From positions 1-64,000 of the forward strand of contig NZ_JANUGQ010000029.1 in the NCBI RefSeq assembly GCF_024756275.1: a stretch of DNA of 64,000 nucleotides. Direction: 5' to 3'. This stretch comes from Streptomyces pyxinae (lineage in GTDB: Bacteria; Actinomycetota; Actinomycetes; Streptomycetales; Streptomycetaceae). The translations under genes and the position numbers were made by a program. The notes beneath the pieces were generated by a model that did not search any database, was not told the DNA's origin, and was given only the letters and a program-made list of their open reading frames with translations. Below, piece by piece: positions 16,086-24,185 of this stretch. Positions within the stretch are counted from its first letter, which is position 1. Every line of letters starts with the position of its first letter.

Positions 16086-17003
16086 ATGAGCACCACCTCC
16101 CGACCCCTCCGATCCCGCCTCCTCCGCCCCTTCCGGCCCCTGCGCCGCCTCGCCCGGCTGCCGCGCCGGATCGCGGCCGGGGCCGGGTGGCTCAGCCGGG
16201 TGCCGCGCCGTCTCCTCGGCGGCCCGCGCTTCCGCCGGTGGCTGGTGCCGGTCGCCGTGCTGGCCGGTGCCCTGGCGGGCGGCGCCTACGGGGTGCTGCG
16301 ACCACCCGAGTACGCGGCGACCAGCTATGTGGTCGTCGTCCCCCAGGAGGGCACCGACCCGGCCGCCGCGATGGGGCTGGCCCAGGCGTACGGCCGGGTG
16401 GCCACCGATGTGGCCGTCGCCGGCGACGCCCCGAAGGCCGCCGGGGTCAGCCCGGCCGCGCTGCGCGCCGGAGTGCGGGCGGCCACCTCGCCGGACGCCC
16501 CGATGGTCGCCCTCACCGCCCGTGCCCGGCGCCCGGCCGCCGCCGTGCGCCTCGCCGACAGCGTGGCCCGGTCGCTGGTCGAGAAGGGCGGCCACACGGA
16601 GACGGCCACCGGGGTGAAGGTGGTCCACTTCGCCCGCGCCGCCCGGCCGACCGGCCCGGTCTCGCCCTCCGCCCCGCTCGCCGCGCTGGTCGGCGGCTGC
16701 GGAGCCGGACTGCTCGGCGGCCTGGCCCTGCTGGTCCGCCCCCGCCGGCCGGCGAACGGCCCGGTGCCGGCCGGCCGGGTCCCGGACGGTCGGGCGTCGG
16801 ACGGCCCGGCGCCCGGCGGCCCGGCGCCCGGCGGCCCGGCGCCCGGCGGCCGGGCGCCCGGTGACCCGGCCGCCGAGGGCCCGTACGGCTCCGTGCCCGG
16901 CCCGGCGAGCGCGGCGGCCCAGCCCCGGGAGACGGCCGCCCAGCCGCAGAAGCCGGCCGCCCGCCCACAGCAGACGGCGGCCCGGCCGCAGGGGGCGGCA
17001 TGA
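16086..17003 (+). CDS. Wzz/YveK-like polysaccharide chain-length regulator (no kinase domain)
   Basis: A 305-residue inner-membrane protein. A basic N-terminal tail (Arg-rich, 1-50) precedes TM1 (LVPVAVLAGALAGGAYGVL, about 51-70). A short periplasmic-side domain starts RPPEYAATSYVVVVP, and TM2 lies at about 198-220 (PLAALVGGCGAGLLGGLALL). A Gly/Pro/Ala repeat tail follows, with four GPAPGG-type hexapeptides encoded at about 16805-16860. The TM-loop-TM layout fits Wzz-type co-polymerases that set chain length with Wzy. The loop is shorter than in classical Wzz. GGAG lies about ten bases before ATG 16086 and the stop overlaps the next ATG. Confidence 0.75.
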   Translation: MSTTSRPLRSRLLRPFRPLRRLARLPRRIAAGAGWLSRVPRRLLGGPRFRRWLVPVAVLAGALAGGAYGVLRPPEYAATSYVVVVPQEGTDPAAAMGLAQAYGRVATDVAVAGDAPKAAGVSPAALRAGVRAATSPDAPMVALTARARRPAAAVRLADSVARSLVEKGGHTETATGVKVVHFARAARPTGPVSPSAPLAALVGGCGAGLLGGLALLVRPRRPANGPVPAGRVPDGRASDGPAPGGPAPGGPAPGGRAPGDPAAEGPYGSVPGPASAAAQPRETAAQPQKPAARPQQTAARPQGAA

Positions 17004-18250
17004 GCGCCCGTACGACGGCAGCCGCCTCCGGGCCCGGGACCGGAACCCCGGCCGGCCGGGACGCGTGGGCGGTGACCGTCTGCCGGGACGGGGCCGAGTT
17101 CGGCCGGCTGGCCGGGGAGTGGGGGCGGCTCTACCGGCGGTGCCGGACCGTCACCCCGTTCCAGTCGCACTCCTGGCTGTACTCCTGGTGGCTCTCGTAC
17201 GGTGTCCTCGGCACCCTCCGGGTGGTACTGGTCCGGCACGGCGGCACCCTGGTCGCCGCCGCCCCGCTGCGGCTGGTGCGCGGCCCGGTGCCGGTGCTCA
17301 CCCCGCTGGGCGGGGCGATCACCGACTTCACCGACGTCCTGGTGGACGACGCCCGCCCGCAGGCGCTGGCCGTGCTGGCCCGGGCGCTGCGCGGGCTGGC
17401 CCGTACCGCCGTACTGGATCTGCGGGAGGTACGGCCCGGGGCCGCCGCCGAACGGCTCTACGCGGGCTGGGTCGGGCCGCGCGCCCGGCTCACCGACTCG
17501 ACCTGCCTGGAACTGCCCGCGCGCCCCATCGAGGAGCTGATCGCCCGGCTGCCCTCGCCGCGCGCCCAGAAGGTGCGGGCCAAGCTGCGCCGGCTGGACC
17601 GGATGGAGATCGAGGAGCACGCCGTGCCCGGCGGTGAGGTCCCGGCCGCGCTGGACCGGCTGCTGGCCCTGCACCGGCGCCAGTGGGCGGGCCGGGGTGT
17701 GACCCCCGAGCACCTCAGCGCCCGGTTCGCCGAGCACCTGGGCCGGGCGGTGCGGCTGATGGTGGAGGCCGGGGAGGCCCGGGTGACCGAGTTCCGGATC
17801 GCCGGGGAGCTGGTGGCGAGCGACCTCACCCTGCTCTCGCCGCGCCTCGCCGGCGGCTATCTGTACGGGGCCGACCCGGTGCTGCGGTCGGGCAAGGCGG
17901 ACGTGACCACCCTGCTGCTGCGCAGCGGCGCCCGGGAGAGCAGCGCCCGGGGCCGGTCGGTGCTCAGCCTGCTGCGCGGGCGGGAGCCGTACAAGAACCA
18001 CTGGCGGCCGGAGGCGGTGACCAACCGCCGGCTGCTGCTGGCCCGGCGGCGCACCGCCGTACCGCTGCTGGTGCTGGCCGGCTGCGCGGCGCTCCGGACC
18101 CGGGCGGCGGAGCTGCTGCGGGACCGGGACCGGGGCCGGGGCAGGGGCCTGGCCCGGCGGCCGGGACGGACCCGACTGCCCGCGCGGCCCGGACACCCCG
18201 GGCGGTTCCGGGCGCTCCGGCGGCTTCGGCGGGGCGGCGGTGCGGGCTGA
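17000..18250 (+). CDS. GNAT / CelD (BcsL)-like acyltransferase
   Basis: A 416-residue protein of the Acetyltransf_6 (CelD/BcsL) group, related in fold to FemAB enzymes. The N-terminal half (about 40-190) includes TPFQSHSWLYSWWLSYG and the C-terminal GNAT half (about 205-330) includes LLALHRRQWAGRG, VTEFRIAGELVASDLTLL and GGYLYGADPVLRSGKADV. The last 60 residues are Arg-rich and probably disordered. It is the last gene of the operon (ATGA overlap) and converges with the GH26-like gene. Its likely job is acylation of the polysaccharide or its precursor; the acyl donor is not readable. Confidence 0.78.
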   Translation: MSARTTAAASGPGTGTPAGRDAWAVTVCRDGAEFGRLAGEWGRLYRRCRTVTPFQSHSWLYSWWLSYGVLGTLRVVLVRHGGTLVAAAPLRLVRGPVPVLTPLGGAITDFTDVLVDDARPQALAVLARALRGLARTAVLDLREVRPGAAAERLYAGWVGPRARLTDSTCLELPARPIEELIARLPSPRAQKVRAKLRRLDRMEIEEHAVPGGEVPAALDRLLALHRRQWAGRGVTPEHLSARFAEHLGRAVRLMVEAGEARVTEFRIAGELVASDLTLLSPRLAGGYLYGADPVLRSGKADVTTLLLRSGARESSARGRSVLSLLRGREPYKNHWRPEAVTNRRLLLARRRTAVPLLVLAGCAALRTRAAELLRDRDRGRGRGLARRPGRTRLPARPGHPGRFRALRRLRRGGGAG

Positions 18251-18302
18251 CCACCGCCCGGGCCGGGCGCGGGGGCGCCGGGCGGCCCGGGACGGCGGGG
18301 GA

Positions 18303-19856
18303 TCACCGGTGGTCGAGCCGCCGGCCGTCCAGCTGGACACAGACCTGGTGGCCGAGCAGTTGCTCGATCCAGGGACCGAGGTCGATCGGTGTGCAGCCCG
18401 GCTGCTGGGCCTCCGGCGGCCGGGTCGGCGCGGGGCCGGTGGGCGTCGGAGCGGGCTCAGTGGGGGTGGACTCCGTGGGCGCCGGCTCCGTGGGCTTCGG
18501 CCGGCCGGCGGAGAGCGCGGTGCGGAACACCTCGGCCGCCGCCGGGTTCCGCCCGCACTGCCAGACGCCGTGCGGACAGTAGTCGGTGATGGTCTGGTAC
18601 AGCGGCCGGTGCCGCTCCATCCATTCCAGCATTCCGCGCATGTACGCGGTGTTGTCGCCGTTTCGGAACAGTCCCCACTCGGGGTAGGAGATAGCCTTCC
18701 CGTGGGCCGCGGCGAATTCCACCTGCTGGCGCAGTCCGTAAGCCTGGTCCACCTGTTCCTGGAACGTCTCGCCCGGCGGCTGGTCGTAGGAATCCATTCC
18801 GACGATGTCCACGACGTCGTCGCCGGGATAACACTCGGTCCACGGAATGGCGTCGCGTCCGCGATTGGGCGCGAAGTCGAAGCGGAACTTCTGCCCCGGC
18901 ACCTTGCGCATGGCGGTGACAATGCGTTTCCAGTACGTCTTCCAGGCCGCCGGGTCGGGGCCGCAGCGATGGCTGTACGTGGTGCCGTTCATCTCCCAGC
19001 CGAGCACCACCACCGTGTCCGGCACCCCGAGCCCCACCAGCCGCTCCCCGAGCGCCCGGTAGTGCCGGTCGAAGTGGCCGGCCGCGCCCAGCCGCAGCAG
19101 CTGCCGCACCAGCGCGTCGGGCAGCCGCTCCTCGTTCCGCTCCAGCATGGGCACATTGAGGACCAGCAGCCGGTCCGGGTCGGCCCGCCGCCAGTCGGCC
19201 CAGTCGGCCAGGAAGCCGGGGCGTCCCTCGATGTTGGACCACCGGTCGCCGGGGAGGTAGGTGTGCCCGGCCCGCAGCTCGGTGCCGCCGAGCCACTTCT
19301 GGAGCTCGGCCATCCGGCTCACGCCCTCGGGCCCGAACCCCAGATACGCGCCGACGGCGGTGGTCGGCGGACCCGGGGCGGCCGGCACCGGGGTGGCCGG
19401 TCCCGCCGGGGACGCGTCCGGGGCGGAGGCCGGGGGGTCCGTGACCGGGAGCTCCGGTGCGGCCGTCGGTCCCGGTACGGCCGTGGCTTCCGCCGTGGCC
19501 GTGGCCGTGGCCGTGGTCGTGGCCGTGGTCGTCGGCTTTGGTGCCGCCGTCGCCTCCGGTACGGATGGGTCGGCGGCGGCCGGGACCGGGACGGTGGCCT
19601 CGGGCAGCGGTGCCTCCGGCGCCGGTACGGCCCCCGGTGCCGTGGCTCCGGGCTCCGGTTCCGGGGGCGGCTCGGCGGCGTGGCCGGCGGGCGCCAGGAA
19701 GCCGCCCGACAGCACCAGACCGGCGGTGACCGCCCCGAGCCAGGCCCGGCCCGGCCGCGCCCGCTCCCGGGTGCGCCGGTCCGGGCCGCCCGGGTCCGCC
19801 GGGCCTTTCCGGTCTCCCGGTCCTCCCGGGTGAAGCCGGTGTTTCCGGTGGGACAT
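18303..19856 (-). CDS. Secreted glycoside hydrolase, GH26-like (beta-mannanase fold)
   Basis: A 517-residue exported glycosidase. A signal peptide (RPGRAWLGAVTAGLVLSGGF, about 36-60) is followed by a 110-residue Pro/Ala/Thr linker with Thr-Ala repeats. The catalytic domain runs from about 165 to 430. The acid/base candidate is Glu288 in VLGWEMNGTTYSHR and the nucleophile candidate is Glu393 in SYPEWGLF, both on the pattern of clan GH-A family 26. A second Pro/Thr linker and a Cys-bearing 35-residue tail follow. Minus-strand ATG 19856 has AAGGAG upstream. It converges on the EPS operon, so it may trim the secreted polymer. Confidence 0.82.
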   Translation of the reverse strand: MSHRKHRLHPGGPGDRKGPADPGGPDRRTRERARPGRAWLGAVTAGLVLSGGFLAPAGHAAEPPPEPEPGATAPGAVPAPEAPLPEATVPVPAAADPSVPEATAAPKPTTTATTTATATATAEATAVPGPTAAPELPVTDPPASAPDASPAGPATPVPAAPGPPTTAVGAYLGFGPEGVSRMAELQKWLGGTELRAGHTYLPGDRWSNIEGRPGFLADWADWRRADPDRLLVLNVPMLERNEERLPDALVRQLLRLGAAGHFDRHYRALGERLVGLGVPDTVVVLGWEMNGTTYSHRCGPDPAAWKTYWKRIVTAMRKVPGQKFRFDFAPNRGRDAIPWTECYPGDDVVDIVGMDSYDQPPGETFQEQVDQAYGLRQQVEFAAAHGKAISYPEWGLFRNGDNTAYMRGMLEWMERHRPLYQTITDYCPHGVWQCGRNPAAAEVFRTALSAGRPKPTEPAPTESTPTEPAPTPTGPAPTRPPEAQQPGCTPIDLGPWIEQLLGHQVCVQLDGRRLDHR

Positions 19857-20074
19857 GTCCGCTCCGCTCCTTGACTTTCCCCGGAAGGGACCGGGTGTTT
19901 TCCCGCGACGGCCGGCCGGGGTCCTTTCGTCGCCCGTCGCTTCCCGTCACCTCTTGACTGCTCGCCACCTCCGAACGTAGGGCGGCCCGGCCGATCGGGA
20001 TCGCGCTCCCGGATTTCCGTAGACCATCAGTGGATTTCCTCGCCCGAACGGGGCATCGAAACGAAGGACATGCC

Positions 20075-21334
20075 GTGCCGGACTTTGACAGTTTCGACCG
20101 CAGTGTGCCCGTGGTGCTCATGCGGCTGGACCGGAATCCGTTCCACCACGGCACCCTCGGCGCGGCGCGCTCGCTGGGCCGGGCCGGGGTGCCGGTGCAC
20201 GCGGTGGTCGAGTCCCCGGCGAGCCCGGTGGTCAGCTCTCGCTATGTGCGCCGGTGCCATGTCCGCCCGGACGGCGACGATCTGACGTCCCTTCGCGCCG
20301 TCCTGCTGGCCGTCTCGGCGGAGCTGGGCGGTGCCCCCGCCGTGCTGCTGCCGATGGACGACGTGGGCGCGCTGGCGCTGGACGCGCTGCGGCCCGGGCT
20401 GACCGGCCGCTACCTGCTGCCCGGCCAGCCGCCGGGGCTCACCGCCCGGGTGGCCGACAAGGAGCGGCTGGCCGCGCTCTGCCGGGAGCTGGACGTGCCG
20501 CACCCGCGCACCCTGGTCCCGTCCGGCGCCGAGGAGGCGGCCGCGATGGCCCGGGAGCTGGGGCTGCCGGTGGTGGCCAAGTGGAGCCGCCCCTGGCTGC
20601 TGCCGGCCGGGAGCGGGCTGCGCTCCACCCTGGTCGCCCGCACCGAACGGGAGGTCCGGGCGCTGTACGGGCAGCGGGAGCGGGCGGGCAGCCGGCTGCT
20701 GCTCCAGGAGCGGCTGCCCGGCGGGCCCGGCTCGGACTGGTTCTTCCACGGCTACTGCGACAGCGCCGGCGGCTGCGGGGTGGCCGCCACCGGCCGGAAG
20801 GAGCGGTCCTGGCCGCACGGCGCCGGGCTGACCGCCGTCGGCACCTGGCAGGCCAATCCGGCGGTGGAGCGGTCGGCCCGCCGGCTGGTCGGGGAGCTGG
20901 GCTACCGGGGCGTCGTGGACCTGGACTTCCGGCGGGACCCGGCCACCGGGACGTACCACCTGCTGGACTTCAACCCCCGGCCGGGCGCGCAGTTCCGGCT
21001 GTTCTCCGACCCCCGGGGGCTGGACGTGGTCAGGGCGCTGCACCTGGACCTGACCGGCCGTCCGGTGCCCCGGCTGACCGGGGTGCCCGGGCGCCGGCTG
21101 GTGGTGGAGCAGTACGCCGCGCTCTCCCTGCTCACCGCCCCGCGCCCGCGCCGTACCGCCCCGGGTGGCGCGGGCGTTCCGGTGCTCCCGGCCGGGCAGG
21201 GCGGCACCGAGACCGCCTGGTACGCCGCCGACGACCCGGCTCCCGCGCTGGCCATGGCCCGCGCCTGGGGCGCCCACGCCCTGCGCACCGCCCGCGCCCG
21301 GCTGGCCCCCCGCCCCCGGCCGTCCACCCCCTGA
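20075..21334 (+). CDS. ATP-grasp ligase (carboxylate-amine ligase type)
   Basis: A 419-residue ATP-grasp enzyme that would activate a carboxylate as acyl phosphate and join it to an amine. The N-terminal pre-ATP-grasp fold is VPVVLMRLDRNPFHHGTLGA and AVVESPASPVVSSRYVRR. The ATP-binding lobe (about 135-195) has ARVADKERLAALCRELDVP and LPVVAKWSRPW. The metal site appears as GVVDLDFRRD and YHLLDFNPRPGAQFRLF (about 300-325), with Asp and Asn ligands. GTG 20075 is chosen because AAGGA ends six bases before it. Substrate unknown; a flavoprotein follows 146 bases downstream. Confidence 0.83.
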   Translation: MPDFDSFDRSVPVVLMRLDRNPFHHGTLGAARSLGRAGVPVHAVVESPASPVVSSRYVRRCHVRPDGDDLTSLRAVLLAVSAELGGAPAVLLPMDDVGALALDALRPGLTGRYLLPGQPPGLTARVADKERLAALCRELDVPHPRTLVPSGAEEAAAMARELGLPVVAKWSRPWLLPAGSGLRSTLVARTEREVRALYGQRERAGSRLLLQERLPGGPGSDWFFHGYCDSAGGCGVAATGRKERSWPHGAGLTAVGTWQANPAVERSARRLVGELGYRGVVDLDFRRDPATGTYHLLDFNPRPGAQFRLFSDPRGLDVVRALHLDLTGRPVPRLTGVPGRRLVVEQYAALSLLTAPRPRRTAPGGAGVPVLPAGQGGTETAWYAADDPAPALAMARAWGAHALRTARARLAPRPRPSTP

Positions 21335-21400
21335 GCCGCCGCCCGCGAGGCCCCGCACTGTCCCCGTAACGCCCTCGCACGGGCCCCGTACCGCCGTACG

Positions 21401-21440
21401 CCCTACCGCCCTACCGCCCTACCGCCCTACCGCCGTACCG
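21401..21440. repeat. CCCTACCG x4 tandem repeat with a fifth variant copy
   Basis: Four exact 8-bp units plus CCGTACCG lie between the ATP-grasp and flavoprotein genes, just before the ribosome site of the latter. Confidence 0.85.
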
Positions 21441-21480
21441 CTGTCCAACGGACGGCGACCACCAGGCACTTGGAGTCCCC

Positions 21481-23208
21481 TTGCAGAAGAAGCACACATC
21501 GCCCGAGGTGCACGAGCTGCTGATCGTCGGCGCCGGTCCCTATGGCCTGTCGGTGGCCGCCCACGCCGCCGCGCGGGGGGTGGAGGCGCGCGTTCTCGGT
21601 CCGGTGATGAGCGCCTGGCACGCCATGCCCACCGGGATGCTGCTGAAGTCCGAGCCCTGGGCCTCGGACCTCTCCGACCCGGCGGGGGCGTACGGGCTGG
21701 CCGCCTACGCCGCCACCCGCCGCTCGCCGGTGCGCCACGGCGAGCCGGTGCCGGTCAACTTCTTCGCGGAGTACGGCGACTGGTTCGCCCGCAAGGCCGT
21801 GCCCGCCGTCGACGAGCGCCTGGTGGTGGCGGTGCGCCGGCACCCCGACGGGTTCGAGGCCGAGACGGAGGACGGCGAGACGCTGGTCGCCCGGACGGTG
21901 GTGCTGGCGGTCGGAGTGCTGCCGTTCACCGAGATCCCGGCCCCGCTGGCCGCCCTCGGCCCCGACCGGGTGACCCACAGCAGTCACCACACCGAACTGG
22001 GCCGGTTCGCCGGACGGGACGTCACCGTCGTCGGCGCCGGCCAGGCCGCGCTGGAGACCGCCGTACTGCTCACCGAGGCGGGCGCCAGGGCGCGGGTGCT
22101 GGCCCGGACGCCACGGCTGCGCTGGAACACCCTGCCGCCCGCCCTGCACCGGGGCCCCTGGGAGACCGCCCGCGCCCCGCACACCGGGCTCGGCGCCGGC
22201 TGGCAGAACTGGTTCTACGCCCGTACCCCCGGCCTCTTCCGCCGGCTGCCCGCCGAGGCCCGGGAGCGGCTCTTCGACACCGCTCTCGGCCCGGCCGGCG
22301 CCTGGTGGCTGCGGCACCGGTTCGAGGCCGTGCCGGACGTCCGCCTCGGCCGCCGGGTCCTGGCCGCCGAGCCGGCCGGGGCGGGGGTGCGGCTCACCGT
22401 GGCCGGCCCGGCGGGGCCCGCGGCGGAGGTGGAGACCGACCACGTGATCGCGGCGACCGGCTTCGCGCCCCGGCTGGACCGGGTGACGGTGCTGGATCCG
22501 GAGCTGCGCGCCGGGCTGCGCACGCTCGGCCCGGGCGGGGCTCCCGAGGTGGGCCCGCTCTTCGAGTCGTCCGAGCCCGGTCTCTTCCTGGCCGGGCTGC
22601 TGACGGCGCCCTCCTTCGGCCCGGCGATGCGGTTCGTGTACGGGGCCGGCTACACGGCCGAGCGACTGGCGCGGGGCGTCGCCCGCCGGCTGCGCACCCG
22701 CCCGGCCCCCACCCCGCCGCGCCCCCGGACCCCCGAACCGGCGCCCGCGCCGGGCCGGGCCGCGGGGACGGCGCCCGCGTCGGGGACAGCCGGAGCGCCG
22801 AGGGGCGCGGTGGCCGGCGGGGTGGCGGAGCCGCCGGCCACCACATCGGGGCCGCCGGCCACCACTTCGGGGCCGACGGCCGGGCAGCCGGCACCGACGG
22901 CCGGCCGAGCCCCGGAGACGGCGACCGGGAGCCCGGTCCCGGTCGGAGAGGTCCCGGCACCGGCCGGGGGAGCGGCGGCCCGTGAAGTCCCCGCACCGGC
23001 CGGCGAGGCGGCAGCCGGGGAAGTCCCGGCACCGGCAGGGGGAGCGGCAGCCCGGGAAGTCCCGGCACCGGGCAGGGAAGCGGCAGCCGTGAAGTCGGTG
23101 TCCGGGACGCCGGGCCCGACGGCCGGGGAGGTGCCCGGCCCTTCGACGGAGGTGGCGGAGGCGGAGGCGGCCGACGCGGGCGGCGCCCATGGCGGCCGAC
23201 GCCCCTGA
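21481..23208 (+). CDS. FAD/NAD(P)-binding oxidoreductase with a repeat-rich tail
   Basis: A 575-residue flavoprotein of the flavin-containing monooxygenase / N-hydroxylase-like superfamily. The first dinucleotide site is LLIVGAGPYGLSVAAHA (about 13-29), the second is DVTVVGAGQAALETAVLL (about 180-197), and HVIAATGFAPRLD precedes the last core helix. The core ends near residue 405; the remaining 170 residues are Pro/Ala/Gly-rich with repeated EVPAPAGxAAAxEVP units encoded at about 22946-23090. TTG 21481 is taken as start because GGAG lies a few bases upstream and no ATG fits. It may act with the adjacent ATP-grasp ligase. Confidence 0.8.
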   Translation: MQKKHTSPEVHELLIVGAGPYGLSVAAHAAARGVEARVLGPVMSAWHAMPTGMLLKSEPWASDLSDPAGAYGLAAYAATRRSPVRHGEPVPVNFFAEYGDWFARKAVPAVDERLVVAVRRHPDGFEAETEDGETLVARTVVLAVGVLPFTEIPAPLAALGPDRVTHSSHHTELGRFAGRDVTVVGAGQAALETAVLLTEAGARARVLARTPRLRWNTLPPALHRGPWETARAPHTGLGAGWQNWFYARTPGLFRRLPAEARERLFDTALGPAGAWWLRHRFEAVPDVRLGRRVLAAEPAGAGVRLTVAGPAGPAAEVETDHVIAATGFAPRLDRVTVLDPELRAGLRTLGPGGAPEVGPLFESSEPGLFLAGLLTAPSFGPAMRFVYGAGYTAERLARGVARRLRTRPAPTPPRPRTPEPAPAPGRAAGTAPASGTAGAPRGAVAGGVAEPPATTSGPPATTSGPTAGQPAPTAGRAPETATGSPVPVGEVPAPAGGAAAREVPAPAGEAAAGEVPAPAGGAAAREVPAPGREAAAVKSVSGTPGPTAGEVPGPSTEVAEAEAADAGGAHGGRRP

Positions 23209-23263
23209 CGCCCCGCCACCCGGACCCGCACCGACTGCGCGTACCCCGGGCCGGGCGCACACC

Positions 23264-23310
23264 GGACGACCCGTACACCGGACGACCCGTACACCGGGCC
23301 ACCCGTACAC
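23264..23310. repeat. GTACACCGG-based degenerate tandem repeat
   Basis: Units of about 15 bases (CCGGACGACCCGTACA and variants) repeat three to four times in the gap 23209-23474. The core word GTACACCGG is shared with the array at 3475-3528. Confidence 0.6.
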
Positions 23311-23402
23311 CGGGCCGGGCGAGGGCCGGGCGAGGGGCCCGTACGGGGCCCGGACGGAGGCCCGTACGGGGGCACCCGCCCCGCCCGGCCCGGGATACGC
23401 GG

Positions 23403-23435
23403 GAGCCGGTCCCGGAAGGACTCCGGGACCGGCTC
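23403..23435 (-). terminator. Hairpin terminator of the third chaplin
   Basis: A perfect 14-bp stem (23403-23416 with 23422-23435) and a five-base loop lie about 40 bases after the chaplin stop. Confidence 0.8.
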
Positions 23436-23474
23436 ATGAGCACCGCGCACGCGCCTCGGCGCCGCGTCAGCGCG

Positions 23475-23708
23475 TCACTTGTTGGCGCAGCTGTTGCCGA
23501 ACGCCGGGTTCAGCAGGGCGAGGATGTCGACGGTGTTGCCGCAGAGGTTGACCGGGACGTGGACGGGCACCTGGACGACGTTGCCGGACAGGAGGCCCGG
23601 CGAGCCGACCGCCGCGCCCTCGGCGTCCGAGTCGGCGAACGCGGGGGCGGCGGTGCCCAGGGCCAGAGCGAGACCGGCGACGAGCACCGCGGCCTTCGTG
23701 CACTTCAT
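23475..23708 (-). CDS. Short chaplin
   Basis: A 77-residue secreted chaplin. The signal peptide is MKCTKAAVLVAGLALALGTA to AFA at about residue 25. The domain follows: SPGLLSGNVVQVPVHVPVN, LCGNTVDILALLN, PAFGNSCANK, with both cysteines. The N-terminus differs from the MSRIAK pair on the other side of the polysaccharide operon, so it is a different subtype. ATG 23708 has AAAGGAAG upstream. I see no clear match to the ECF-like promoter of the other two chaplins. Confidence 0.94.
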   Translation of the reverse strand: MKCTKAAVLVAGLALALGTAAPAFADSDAEGAAVGSPGLLSGNVVQVPVHVPVNLCGNTVDILALLNPAFGNSCANK

Positions 23709-23935
23709 GCTTCGGCTTCCTTTCGCAGAGGAAGACGGCCACGGATTTCGTGACCCACGGGCCGGGGAAGAAAGCCCGCCTTCCAATGCGAATATCGCAC
23801 CGCAAGGACGCCGAAAAGGGGTGTGTTGAGCCGGTCGACACCACCGGTTCACCCGAAAGCCGGGAAATTCCGCGCTTTCGGCTCAATGGCGTCCGGCGCC
23901 CGGGTGCCACCGCGCCGGGGCACTCGTGAGACGGC

Positions 23936-24127
23936 TCAGCCGTGCGGCCAGACCGGCCGGGACACCAGAGCGTCCCACTCCCGGTCGGGCACTCCGGGCA
24001 GTGCCCGGCCCTGGGCCCGCCATTCGCGTATCAGCGCGGCATGCACGGGCGTCGTCCGGGGCTCGGTCGGCTGCCTGCTCTGAGGGATGAGGGGGACGCG
24101 CTGCCAGTTCCCGGCGCCAGAGGCCAT
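23936..24127 (-). CDS. Small conserved hypothetical protein
   Basis: A 63-residue protein: NWQRVPLIPQSRQPTEPRTT, then PVHAALIREWRAQGRALPG and DREWDALVSRPVWP. No signal, membrane segment or known motif. The start has GGAAGG six to eight bases upstream, and composition is compact and Trp/Arg/Pro-rich, like many small streptomycete proteins. It lies 58 bases downstream of the P450 on the same strand and may be co-transcribed with it. Function not recognised. Confidence 0.65.
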   Translation of the reverse strand: MASGAGNWQRVPLIPQSRQPTEPRTTPVHAALIREWRAQGRALPGVPDREWDALVSRPVWPHG

Positions 24128-24185
24128 GCCGACCCTTCCTTCACAGCGGGACGAGGCCCTCGCATGATGGCACAGCGGCCCCGGC

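Noticed and set aside
16325..18922. 865-residue minus-strand frame opposite the Wzz-like and GNAT genes
   Set aside because: Antisense shadow; no signal, motif or ribosome site, and it conflicts with three supported genes.
20075..21334. ATP-grasp ligase as the missing partner of the PIMT-peptide pair
   Set aside because: It lies about 17 kb away on the other strand with its own flavoprotein neighbour, and its sequence reads as a general carboxylate-amine ligase rather than a graspetide maturase.
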